The translations under genes were made by a program, and so were the position numbers. A DNA stretch of 64,000 bases from Pleodorina starrii (taxonomy: Eukaryota; Chlorophyta; Chlorophyceae; Chlamydomonadales; Volvocaceae): contig BRXU01000003.1 in assembly GCA_030267565.1 (NCBI GenBank), positions 868,001-932,000 of the forward strand. The letters run 5' to 3'. This document shows positions 1 to 12,800 of the stretch, piece by piece; the first letter of the stretch is position 1, and every line of letters begins with the position of its first letter. Under the pieces are notes generated by a model. That model saw only the letters and a list, made by a program, of their open reading frames with translations. It searched no databases and was not told the origin of the DNA.

Positions 1-868
1 TCCATGTACGGCATCTGTTGGAGAGATGTACGGACAAGGGTGCCCAGCACGAGCTGAAGGCCCTTTGCCCACATAAGAATTATAATGCGTTAAACACACA
101 CACCTGCCAGCTCGGCAAGCCGTCTGCCAGCCTACCGAGCACCGAGCTCCCTCTCCGCCGTAACATTGGGCTTATGACTGATCATGGGAGCCACCCAAAC
201 ATGAGCACATGACAGCACCGTAGGTGAACAGAAAGGCCCATCCACTCACGTGTGCCACGAATCGCGCCACCTTGAGCATCAGAGCCTCCACTCCGCCCGC
301 CGCCGCCACGTTGCCGCCGGCAGCAGCCAGCTGCGCCAGCGGCGGCGGCAGCGGGATGGGCGCGATGTAGCGGCAGATCAGGAGCGCCGCGCCGTCGGCG
401 TCCACGGCCATCACCTGCAGCGCAGCGCCAGGCCACGAGGGGCCGCGACGCAGTACGAAATACGAAATACAAAATATAGGTGAGGGGACGAAGTGTGGGA
501 GGCAGGCTCCGATAGGACTCGAGCGGGGCGGGGCTGATTAAGGAATCGAATGCCCTAAATGTTTGCAGCACAGGAAGTGGCGGGCTCCAAGATCGCCGGG
601 CCCGCATGAAGACATGAGTATGCTCGCGCGGCGCTAGCACATCAGCCCACAGCCTACAGCCCACAACCCTAAAACCCTAAAACCCCACCTTGAGGGTTCT
701 GGAGCGGCACTCCTGCCGTGTCAGCAGCGCCGCCAGCCACTTTTGCGCGTGCCTGTTGACCTGCGCCTGCTCCGAGCTGGTCACCCGCTCGTCCATCTCC
801 CCGGCGGGGGCGGCCAGGCGGGGCCGCATGGTCATGTGGAGAGTCAGCGTGGAGGGGCGGTCGCTCGT
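1..868 (-). other. CC2D2A: CC2D2A exons 26-28, entry to the C-terminal transglutaminase-like domain
   Basis: Exons 868-689, 414-250 and 14-1. The segment LICRYIAPIPLPPPL aligns in position and pattern with the ITRY(I/L)KPLNPP motif that precedes the C-terminal domain of vertebrate CC2D2A. VARFVAH then joins MPYM, encoded by the 14 bases at the window edge, which matches the family's VARYVSLIPFLPD. The last exon has a clean acceptor (CTCTCCAACAG on the minus strand). About 300 residues usual for the family lie left of base 1. Confidence 0.8.
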
Positions 869-3800
869 CTGCGGCGGCGGTGGCAGTAGGGGTCAAGGGA
901 AAGGGAAAGGTCACGACAGGGACTGCCGGGCGGAGGCGACCGGTCGGCAACGATGCCACACACCTACAACGAGGCAGCCACCCCACATTGCCCGTCCTCA
1001 TTCCTTTCAAGTCCTTTTTGCACCCTGGCGCCAAGCTACACACACTCACACTCTCTCTCACACACACACTCATCCCCGTGGCTCTTCGTTGCTACATACC
1101 TGCACATATCCCAGCACCACTGGCGGCGCCTCCAACTTGAACGTACCCTCCAGCACCTGCAGCTGGTACACCGCCGACAGCGGCACGCGGATGCAACCCA
1201 GGAAGCGCCGCTCGCGCTCGGGCAGCCGGACCGGGTCGCCCAGGTCTTCGTCGCTGAGGGGAGAGGGCCCAACAGAGAGGAAACCGCAGCGGTGGAACGG
1301 AGAGGAGGGGAGGGAAGGTGAGACAAGGGCATCCGGTGCCGTGCTTGACGCACGTCGAAGCGGAGTCGGGATCTGGCGGGCCTTCCGGGTTCCAGCCCTC
1401 ATGGCACAGCGAAGGGTGTACCGGTAGCGTGGATAGGGTGGATGGCAGCTCGTGTCTTTGGTCCATCAGCACCATCAGCACACACACACACACCGGGTGG
1501 TACTTTCTGGACAAGATCCTGTTGATTTGTCGTCCCGAGACACGCGGCGGTGGTGCAGGTCGTGGCTTTTGGGACACACGGCACGCAGGCTGCACCAAGC
1601 ACCCCTCCGGCTGCCGGCGGGCACACCGGTATGACGGCGGCGCGGCGAGGAGCCTCAGAGCCTCACCCGGGTCTGCGCCTCCTCGTGTTCCCCTCAGACG
1701 GCTCCGTGATGATCTCGTCGAAGACGTTGAACGTGATGAGGTCGTTGTTAGCCTGAAGGCGGGGTGTGTGTGTGTGTTGGTGGTGGTGAGGGAAGGGGTA
1801 AGTACGGTGAAAAAGGACCACAGCAAAGTGCCGTCACCGAGGCAACGGAGGGGGGCAAAGCACAGCCGCAGGGAGACGTGTTTGCGTGGTCGGCGGTTGG
1901 GGGCGTCCGCTGGAGGCCGGGGGCAAAGGAGAGGGGAGGCAGCGGCCAGGGTGCAGGACTGCAGGTGCAGGGGCAGGGAGAGTTTCAGGCATGCGTGTAT
2001 GTACATTGAGGGGCACCAGGCGGAATCGCATTCGATCGACGGGGCGGGGGGCAGGGGGCAGCCCTGCTCCGCTCTTCCCAGCCCCGCTCCGCCCCGCAGC
2101 TCGACCCCTACCGGTAACCTCCCATGACGGGCATGGGAGGTTACGGTATCAATAAATGGCACGCGCCCCAGCGATCCTCCCAAGTCCCACCCACACCTGC
2201 AGCGCGCTGGGGGAGGGCTCCAGGCCCGAGCCGTCGTCCACGCCCTTCTGCTGCTGGTCGCCTCCGTCGTCCCGGAACACGTCCAAGTCGATCTGCGTCG
2301 CGTCGCGGCAGCGGGCAGCAAAAGGAAAGCAATCGCGGTCGGGCCCCGGCGCGTTGCGTGCGGTGCTGGTGGTGGTGGCGAGGGCACCAGGCAGTTTTGA
2401 GGCAAGCAGGAGATCCTCGCAAAACCGAGGATCCGCCTTGAGCCAAAGCTACCCGTGTAGTCGCCTGGTAACTGTATCTGTACCGCTTTTGGGTATCCAT
2501 ACCACCGGTTGTAGTACGGTATCGGTGCGACCCATTTGAGCCGTTTGATTTATGTATGTATCAAACGCAACGAATGGCTTATCGCGGAGTCGGCCCAGTC
2601 ACAACGTGCCAGCGAGCCTGCAAGCCTGGGACACCAGGTCGTCAAGCCAAGAGCCTGCTTGTCGACTGTGGCTCACGCTTCCACGCAGCCACAGCTCCCA
2701 GCCTCTCCATCGCAAGCCCAAACCCCTCCACCACAACCGGAGAACTCCCCAGGCAGAGCCACCCGCTCGCCCAGGCCCGTCCAGGCACCCACCCGCCCTC
2801 CACCCGCCCCGTCTCCGTCTCTGCTGCGGTACCTTCTTTTTACCCTCCCGCCCAGGCTCGCCCCAGGCGCCCACCCGCCCTCCCCCCACCTGCTCGTTGA
2901 AGAGCGGGAACTCCCCGGGCACCGCCTCCGTTCGCTGCGCCAGCGACCGGAAGCGAACCTCCACGAAGCAGTTGCGCTGCGCCGCCTCCCGCTCGGCAGC
3001 CCCCGACGGGCCGCCGCCCTCCCCCCCCGCCTCCCCGTCGTCAAGACCACCACCACCGCCGCCGCCGCCGAAGCGCCCCACGCGCCGCGCGCCGCCCCCG
3101 CGGCCTGCGGCGCCTCCGGCGCCTCCCCCGCCTCCGGCGCCCACCATGCGCGCGGGCAGGTTGGCTGCGCGCTGCACGGTGACCGTGAGCTGCGTCTCTT
3201 TGGGCACTGAAGTCATCAGGGACTTGACCTGCGCTCAGGTCGGGGGAGCGGCGGCGGGGAGCCGGGGACGGGTCAGGGGTTGAGGCGCGCGGTGAGGAGG
3301 CACAGTACCGTACTTTGTACATTCAGTTACGACTGTAGTACAATTTGTACTATTGCCGTAACTGAAACCCTGACTGTGCCGGTACCCGTCCTCACCAGCT
3401 TCCTGGACCGCTTGAGCGGCCTCCTGGGCGCGAACAGCTGCGAGATAAGGCCCAGCTCCAACTTGAATTGCGGCAGCGGCGCGTCATTGACCACGTCATC
3501 CGTGCGGAAGTGCCGCGCGCCCAGCAGCCCGCCGGCCACGCGCGCGGCGGCGGTGCGCACGCGCAGCGCAAAGGCGCGGACGCGCTCCTCGCGCTCCTTG
3601 ATAGCGTTGGTCAGCAGGGCACCTGGGCGGAGGGGTACCGTAAAAAGAAGATACCGGTACCGCAGCGGAGGGACGGAGACGGGCGTTAGCGAACGGACCC
3701 GGGCGGAGGATGCGACATGCAGGGAAAGTACCGGACGACACACCAGACCGGTTCACCAATGTGAAGGGGGCGAGACGCGAAGAGGAGGGGTTGCGGGGGT

Positions 3801-6800
3801 TACCGCGTGGTGAGGAAGCCGGAAGGAGACACATGCACACACCCCGTAGTTTATGGCACGGTACCCAACCCCATCCGACTCCGTTTTGCTTGAAGCCCTC
3901 TGGGCGGGCGGCCCCGAGTCCGGTTTTCCTTCCCTCCCCTACTGCTCAGCGGTCCGAGCGCGTCGCCTACGGCCAGACGCTCCTCCTCCTCCTCAGCCCT
4001 CAGCCCTCACCGATCTGCAGCTGCATGGCCTTCTCGTGCCGCGCCATCATGACCCGCGCCAGCGCCAGCTGCGTGCCCTGGCTGGCGGCCTCCAACAGTG
4101 CCAGCTGCTCCAGGTACTGGTTGTCCAGCCGGTCGGTCTCGGCGGCGCTGAGGGGGGCGGGAATGGCCACGGAGCGCACACCTGCGGGGGAGCGGGACCG
4201 GGAGAGGGAGCGGGAAGAGGCAGCGGGCGACAGACGAAACCAAACTGTGTCGGTGCGTGTGTGTGTCGGTGTACTGCCGTATTACGATGATGAGCCTGCG
4301 GAAACAGTGTCTTGGTACCGGTGATGGAGCCCCAGTGCCGATGCTGTCCGTGCCTCGTCACGATTGGGGAGGTCACGGTTGGGAAGGTCATGCAGCCTGG
4401 ACCACTGCCAGGCCATCCGCTCACGCGCGCTGTGTTCCCTCCCCTTCCCCCATCCCCTTCCCGCAGCCCGCACCCCTCAGCAGGCTCTTGTCGGGTGCCC
4501 GGTAGATGCCCGCCTTCCAGCGCCGCTCCAGAACCTTCATGCGCCGGGCGGCCGCGCGGTCCTCCTGCAATCGGGTGAGGCCGGGGTGCAACAGCGACGA
4601 TGTGGCGAAAGAAGAGAAAGCCGGAGGTTTCGCAGGACATGACAGGACGCGCAGGGGGGCGAGGTAGGTACAGTACTTTGAGGACACCTGTATGCGGCGG
4701 CGGCAGATTCGGTGAGGGTTCACTCGCACGCACAACCCCACAACCCCTCGGCCCGTCTCCCCCTCTCCGTCGAACTCGAGGCTGGAAGATCCTTCCCTAT
4801 CCCAGAGGACCTCTTGCAGTTTAAGCGGTGCCCGCACCCGCATGGCCACATCTGGGAAGATGTCCAGTCGGAACAGGTCTCCCAGCGCGCTGGCGTTGGC
4901 CTCATGCGTCTTGAGCAGCTCCAGCAGCGGGGCGTTGCGCGGGTCGTTGGGGTCGATCACGTGATCTGCCAGCCAGCGCATGATCTGCGCGCGGTTGGCC
5001 TGTCGGGGGGAGAGGGAGAGGGAGAGGTAAAAACGAAGATATCGCGGCGATGGAGGAAGGAGAGGGGGAGGGAGAAAATAAAGGCGATGCCGCAGCGATG
5101 GGGACGGAGGCGAAGGAGGCGAAGGAGAGGGGGGAAGACGGGGGGTAAAAAATGATACCGCAGCGGGGGGGGGGCGGAAGACGGGGGGGGGCGAGCGGAG
5201 CGTGGAGCGCGGGCGCAAGAGGGTCGTGTGCGCGCGTAAGTGTGTGTGCGTGTGCGTGGGGTGGAAACGGGAGGATCGCGGGTGCAGGAGGCGTGGGATA
5301 GAATCGAGACGGGCTGAGACCGTGTACAGATTCAAACATGCGGGATATGCAAAACACGCTAAGGACACGGCATTCGGTTGGGCAACTACGACGGGCCGAT
5401 CGAGTTGGGTTGGCCCCAGGATCCAACTCCCACACCGCACCGCATCTCTCCAACTCCCATACCACACCGCTACCGTACCCTCTCTTTCCAACCCATTCCG
5501 GCGAGCTCTCTACCCGACCGGCGATCTTTCTCGTCGGCGGCGCCCACCTCCCCCAAACACGCGCCACACCGCACCGTACCTTGCCGCCGATCCGCTCCGC
5601 CGCGCGGCGCAGCATCCGGTCGATCGGTACCGACGCGCGCGGTGGCATCAGGCTCTTGCCCGCCTCGATGTCGTTCCAGGACGCCCCTCCGCCCGCTTGC
5701 TGGCCCATCTGGCCGCCGCCGGCGGCGCCGCCGCCTGCGGCGCCCTGCGGCCTCTCCGCCAGCGGGTTGTCGTACGTGATGACGGAGTTGGGCTGCACGG
5801 TATCTGCCAGGCGGGTGCCGGGGGGTGTGCGGTCCGAGACCCAGCCGCAGCGCGCGTACAGGACGCCGGCGGGGAAGATGGTGTTGAAGTTGACGGCCGG
5901 GTCCTGGAACTTGCTGCGGGGACGGTTGCGTGGCGCAAAAGAGTGGGGGACGGCGGCGGCGGGGGGGGGGGGTAAAACAAGGCAAGGAAGGTTGGTGGTT
6001 GGGGTTGGGGTTGGGCGGGGGGAGCGTGAAGCGGTGAGGCGAAGCGGGTGATCCTCTTGGGTCCATAACACGAGGATCATTCATTCATTCATTCATTCTA
6101 AAACCCTCATTCAACGTGCGTTGCATGGGCGCTAGCGCACCACCAACGCCCGGCCAGCCAGGCGCGCACCGCACTCACGGGTCGGGCATGAGCGGCACGG
6201 GGCCCGGGCCTGCTGCTGGCAGCCGCGGCCGGAAGGGCGCCAGCGCTGTGAACTGGTAGGGCCTCGCCTGGGCGTCCACGTGGGGGCTCCCCGCCAGGCC
6301 CGGGATGGCGATGTACACCTGCGAGGCGGGAGGAGGCAGCGCGCCAGACCACCACCACCGTGGTCACCGGCACCACCACCATCACCATCACCCAGTGACC
6401 AGCGAAGGAGGAAGAGCCAGCCCGCATAGAAGGGAGCCATGCAGAAATGGGCCATGCGAGTGAAGGGGTGCCGTGGTGCCGCGCAGGCTGCACCGGCCGG
6501 CGGTAGTAGCAGGGGGAGGAGTGCAAGCGTATCTCCCTCAGCTTCCTCTTTTCCTTGGAAGAGGCTCGCCGCTGACAGAGGGCCGCCGATACGGCGTCAC
6601 CCCGGACGGTAACGCCTCCCCACACCCCGCACCGGGCCCTTTCTCCCGCTGCGTTTCCATCTTTGATACCCACCCCCTACCGTTTTTGGGCTCCGGGTTT
6701 AGGGTTTTACGTGGATACCCCCCCCCTCCCCTCCGCACGCCTCCCACCCCCACGCACCTGGCCAATGTAGCTGTCTCGCAGCGTGTGTCGCTCGAACAAC

Positions 6801-9800
6801 ATGGCGCTGATGGACTCTGGGAAGCGAGACACCTGGATGCTGTCGGGGGGGGGGGGAAAGGGAACCAGGGAAAGGGGGGTGGGTGAGGAACATGGAAAGG
6901 GGAAGGGGAAAGGGCCGGAGGAACCCGAGGAGGGGAGTCGGAGGCGCAGGGGCGGAGGAACGAGGGAAAAGAGTCGGAGGAAAGCTTGGGGCAGTTTCCC
7001 AAGGGGCAAGCTAACGGGCTGGCTGACAGGAGGACAGCGTGGGGGGCGCAGAGTCGGAGGGGGGCGGCGGGTCGTCGTGTATGCGCGTGGGTTTTGGCAT
7101 AGCAGTGGCAAAGGCAGGCGTAAGAAAGCGAGGGGACCAAGGTAGGGGAATCTACGTTAGTAGGTAGCGGTAACCGCAGCGAGGATGCCCCTGCCTGTGC
7201 TGCTGCGCGCAGGCAGCTCTGCGCCGGCGAGCTGCGTTGCGCGTTTTGCGGCTGCATTACGGTGCTCCGTCGCCGCCGCCACCCCGCTACCGATCTGCAG
7301 CCTTCAGGCACCGCGAACGGCACGTAGCGCATACACCGCACCTATCTGCGCGCCCATCTGTCCCCTCCCCGCCTCTGCCCAGTACGGCTTACGTAAACGT
7401 GTCTTTGAAGTCCCCCACGAAGTTGTCCCCCAGCGCCGCCACCTCGGATGTGTCCACGTAATACCCGTTGACGTACAGCTTTACGTAATACCTGGGACGA
7501 GCGGACCGAACGAACGAGGCAGCGAAGCGGTTAGCTGGTGTGGGTTGGTTGGGTCAACTTGGGTCAGACCGGAGCGAGCTGCACTCGCATCTCTGCGGAG
7601 CCCAAATGTCCGGGTGCGAAACGGGGTTGGTGTTGGTGGGGGGTTGGCCGTTGGCGGCCGTGGCGCGTTCGGGCCGCGTGCTGAGACGGGCCGCGTCGGG
7701 ACACACGTGCAGCGAGGGATTTACGCGTAAGGGGTTGCCATGGGGATTACGGTACCATGAGCGAAAACGACCACCGGACTATGGCCCATAATAAAAACCC
7801 TGGCCACAGGTTCCGGCTGTTTGCCATGTCACCGTCTCGCCATATACACACACATCCCTGCACCGGGTTGCCCCCACCTCACCTGCCCTTGCCGCCCTGC
7901 TTCGTGTTGGGTTTTGGGGGTGGCGGCGGCGGCGGCGGAAGCGCTGGCTGGAAGGGCGCCGGCTGGCCGGGTGCACCTTCCCAAGGCGCCTGCTGCAGCT
8001 GTTGTTGTTGCTGCATCATCATCATCATCATTTGCTGCTGCTGCTGTTGGTGGTCGCGCTGGTTAATGGTCAGGATGGGTGACAGCTGCGGCATCCGGCT
8101 CACGAAGATCTGCACCGCACCCCAGCAAAGCACACAGACACGCGTCGGGGTCAGTCAGTGAGGAACGCTTGCAGGAAGTACCGGTAAGAGCAACGCTTGC
8201 AGGAACTACCGGTGAGAGCAACGCTGCAGGAAGTACCGGTAAGCGCAACGCAACGCTGCAGGAGAACCGGCCGGGCCACGACGCCCCCTCCCCGCCGCGC
8301 CACACGGCGCGCCGCCAGGGAAGCATAGGGCCACCAGAGGAGCGCAGTGTGCGGCGTGAGAGCAGAGGCCGAACCGCACCCCCCCCCGAGCTACCAGTAC
8401 ACCCCCGGCAATCCCGCGATAGTACCCACGCCCTCATTCCAACAGCCCTCACCGACCGACCATCAGCACAATCACTCACCACACCTACCACTGCCACACA
8501 CCGCCACCAGCACACACCACCGTCTCCGCCCCGCCGCCTTCAGCAAAGGACAGCCCCATCCCCGCCTCTCCGCCCACCCGCCTCTCCGCCCACCCGCCTC
8601 TCCGCCTCCCCGCCCACCCGCCTCTCCCCCCACCCGCCTCTCCGCCCACCCGCCTCTCCGCCCACCCGCCTATTCGCCCAATCCCCGCCTCTCCGCCTCC
8701 CCGCCACCACCGCCTCTCCGCCCACCCGCCTCTCCGCCCCACCTGCCCCTTCTTGACCATCTCCGCCGCCTTGAGCTGCAGCTCCAGCTGCTCCTCCGCC
8801 GTCATGGCCACTCGCCGGGGAGCCCGACCCACCAGCGCGGCCCGCTCCTCCAGATCCCGCTGCGCGGGGTCCTCGGGGTCAGCGGACGGACGGCCCTGGA
8901 TGGACAGCGGGGTATAAAGAGCAATTCGCAGCGGAGAAGGAGACGGCGTTAGCGAACGGACAGCGGGGAAGGCGGGGGAGCTGATATGGGGGCGGGGAAG
9001 GGGTGCTGGTATGGGGTGGGGAGGGGGTGCTGGTATGGAAAGGTGAGCGGTGGCTGGCTGCAGGGGAAGGCAATGGGGCACGATGAGACATGGGGGCTGC
9101 TTCCGAGACGTCCACCGACGGCGAGGTGTTACCTCACGGCAGTGCCTGGACGAGGGCAGCGCGGCTCTTCCAGGGCTCTTTAGGTCTTACCGCCCTGCGA
9201 ATTTTTACCTCCTGGAACAGAGAACGATGCAGCAAGCCGTAAGCACTCCCGTAACCGCCACAATCAAAGAGACCCGAGCCCCCTTCCTCCATGCGCATCC
9301 GCCACCCTGAACACGCGCCTGCCCGCCCTCGCCCGCTCTCCCGGGACTCCCTGCTCTCCCTCCCTCCCTTCCCTCCCTTCCTCCTTTCCCTCCCTTCCCT
9401 CCCTTCCCTTCCCTCCCTCTTCTCCGCCCATCCTACCTTGAGCGACTCCAGCCGGCTGGTCAGGTCCGCCACCACCGCCGCATGCGCCGCACACATGGTC
9501 TCGCAGCGGCGCAGCCGGAACGCGAAGGGCTTGGCCGCCGCCGCCGCTGCGGCCGCCGCCAGCGGGTCCATCAACCCCACCCCCGGGAGGCCGCCGGCCC
9601 CCCTCATCAGGCCGCCTGCGCCCGCGCCCAGCCCCGCCGCTGCTGCGTTTGCGCCGGCGGGGTGGACGAAGGGCAGCGGGAAGTCCGCCAGGTCGGGCAC
9701 GGGCAGCGGGTCGGGGAAGTTGGGCAGGCCGGCGATGCGCTCCATCTCCGCCGCCACCAGCATCACGTCCAGGCGCTCCCGCGTGAGGACGCCCTGCGTG

Positions 9801-12800
9801 CAGCCCCGCAACCCCGCGGAAGGCGAGGAGGAAGGCGGGGAGGAAGGCGGGAAGGAAGTGGAGGAAGGAAGGGGAGGAGGGGGATGGAGGAGGAGGCAGC
9901 AGGTGCGTTACTGCTTGTTGCGCAAGGCTCCGGCCGGCCAGACGGACATACTCGTGTGCACCGCCGGAATTGATACATGGAAACATACGAGAATGTCGAG
10001 AGAGTGTAGAGAGCGTGTGCGTGTGTGTGTGCGCCGGGGGCTTCAACATGTAGCTCGGCTGCATCCCAACCGCGCACAGACGCCAGCGCAACCCCCCGCG
10101 CACCGCTGTGCCACCCCTCCTTGCCCCTGGCACATACACACACACATTCGCGCACACACATACGCGCACAGCCTCCTCCTTGGCCCTAGCACACACACAC
10201 ACACACTCTCTCCCTCTCTTACGCGCACAGCCCCCACCTGCTGCCAGGCCAGCTCATGCGGCGGCTTTATCTGCACCGTGAGGTCCAGGTTGGTGAGCGC
10301 GTAGCCCTGTGTGGTCCTCAGCCCCTGGATCTGGCGGTACAGCTGCTCCATGGCGCGAACGGTGGAGCTCAGCAGCGCCTCCTCCTCCTCCTTCAGCTGA
10401 CGCATCTCAGCAACCTGCGGGGTGACCAGCGCCGCAATGGGTCGTTGGCTGTGGGGCGGGGTGGCGCGGCCCTGCCCTGCTGTACTCCCTCCAGAGTTGG
10501 CTGGGCTGCTTTGATTACGGCGTTATCTTTTCTTTACGGCGACCCGGCGACGAAGTAGGTCCTCTTGCCCCCACCTTCCCGGGGCCCCGCCCCAGCCCCC
10601 GAGTCACTCGGTCACGATCACCTTCCCATCCCATCGCTGCGCGCCGCTCGCCATCATTACATTACCCACCGCCCCCCAGCCACCCCGCTGGTTGCGGCAA
10701 GCAGCAAAGCACCGCAGCGCACTTTAAAGGAGACACAGCCACCCACCTCCCGCTCAATCTTGGCCAGCATGGCGTACGCGTCCAGCACGTCATCCAGCCC
10801 CGCCTCGGTGGCCTAGGGGGCCGGCCCGGGGAGGAGCGGCGGAGGGAGGTTATGAAGAGGCAAACCGCGGCAAGCGGGGCCCAACAGGGGGGGCGTAGGG
10901 CGCACAACGCACTTGAGAGGGGAAAACAACAACACAACACAAGTACATAACACAACGCAGGTTACGAACCGGCGTTTGGTGAACACGCCCGGGACGGCCG
11001 CTCACACTCGCCGCAGCACGGCCGCCCCACTCCCCAACACTGGGCCGCCTGTTCGCCCGGGTCGCCTCGGCAACTTCCCTGCGGTTCTCCTTCTTCACGC
11101 CTCTCCCCTTCACACACACATACACACATACAGACACGCGTACTATGTGTTCAGCCCAGGAGGTCAGGACCAGTGCCGGGCCCAGCCCAGGTCCGGACGC
11201 CCGGGGGCAGACCGCACCTGCAGCGCAAAGAGCTTCTCCCGGGCCCCCAGCATCGAGTCCTCCAGCGCTGCCAGCTTAGAGGCGTAGAAGCTGACCAGCC
11301 CCACCGCCTCGCGCCGCTTGAAGTCGCGGAACAGGGCAAGCAGCCGGGCGGCCTGACGGGAGGGCGTGAGGGAGGGTCAGGGGTCAGGTTGGTTGCGCGG
11401 GCAAACGGCGGCAGGGGGTGGCGGTGGCGGCCACAGACGTGCCCCGGAAACCGGTGCTCCTCCGATGTGCTCTCACTCACGTGCATGGCGCTGCCGCCAC
11501 TGCTGGATCCACACACCAGCAACGCCAGCCGGCTGCCCAACCCACCCAAAGGGCCCTTCCCAGGCCTCCATTTATCATTACTTTTACCACCTTCGCACCA
11601 GATCCCCCTCGCCAGCAGGCCCTCCTGCAGCCCACTCCATTCTCCTTGCATTCACTGTCCCCCTTACCAGCAGGTCCTCCTGCGCCATGGCCGGGTGCAC
11701 CAGGAACTCCAGCCTGCCCAGCTCGATGTCCAGCCGGTACAGCCGCGACTCGCCGCGCAGCGCCGCCGCCTTGACGGGCCGCCGCACGTAGGTGCGCATG
11801 CGCTCCTTGTCTTGGTCGTAGCGGCGGGCGGGCCGCTCGCGGCCGGGCCGCTGATCCGGGCGAGGGTTGGAGGGGATTGAAGGGGTGCAGGTGGTAGGGG
11901 GGAGGGTTGAGGGAGGGGGCCGGTCGAAGGGTTAGGGAAAGATCGGATCGGGGTAGCGGGACGGCCGCGCATTGGGCGGCCACGCGTGGCGGCGAAGGGG
12001 GCTGGCGCGGGCGGGAAGCGTACATGGTGGTGCATCAGGCGCGGGGAGCGTACACGGGGAGGGGAGCGTACACGGCGCGGAGAGCGTACACGGAGAGCGT
12101 ACACGGTGGTGCAATCAGGCGCGGCGGCGCAGGCGCGCGACGCCTCGCCCGGCCGCGCTTCGAGACCACCCGGCGCGGCAGAGGCCTGCTGTGATGTGCT
12201 GCACGCGAAGAGAAGGACGACGCGCAATGCCCGCCCAGGACGTTGGAAGCCCTGGAATGAGGCAGGCCTCCCTGCGCAACGGCCACGCACGGTGAGCAGG
12301 GAGACCTGCCTCATTCCAGGGTTTCCAACCTCCAGAGACCCCCATCTTGATGTGTCGGTTTGGAAGGCCGTCGGTGTGGCGGAAGGGCTGACACCCAAGG
12401 GGGGCGGGGACGTGTCAGGGATGCACGCCGCGCCGCCTCCCTCGTCCATCCTCACTCACCTGGAGGGGATCAGGCACGTACACCATGAGGCCGTTCTCAT
12501 CCAGCCACTGGAAGGCGTACATGGGGTCCATGATGGTGGTGTGCGCCTGCGTCGCGTTGGCACCGACCCATGGGCCACCGCCAAGCAGCAGCTGCTGCTG
12601 CTGCTCCTCCACCTGCTGCCCCTGCGCCTGCTGCGCCGCGGCAGCTTCTGCACCGTCCGCGCCCGATGCCGCTGGCTGCAGGGACGCCTCGGCCGCCTGC
12701 CCCGGCTGCGGCGGCAGCGGGACGCTGGGCGGCGGCAGCTGGAGCAGCTCCGACCGCTGCTCCTGCGGTCCTAGGCCCTCGACCTGCGGGCCCTCCGGCT

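Noticed and set aside
1092..2405. Long minus-strand ORFs crossing CC2D2A introns
   Set aside because: They read through introns in GC-rich DNA; the spliced model keeps the conserved C2 residues in frame.
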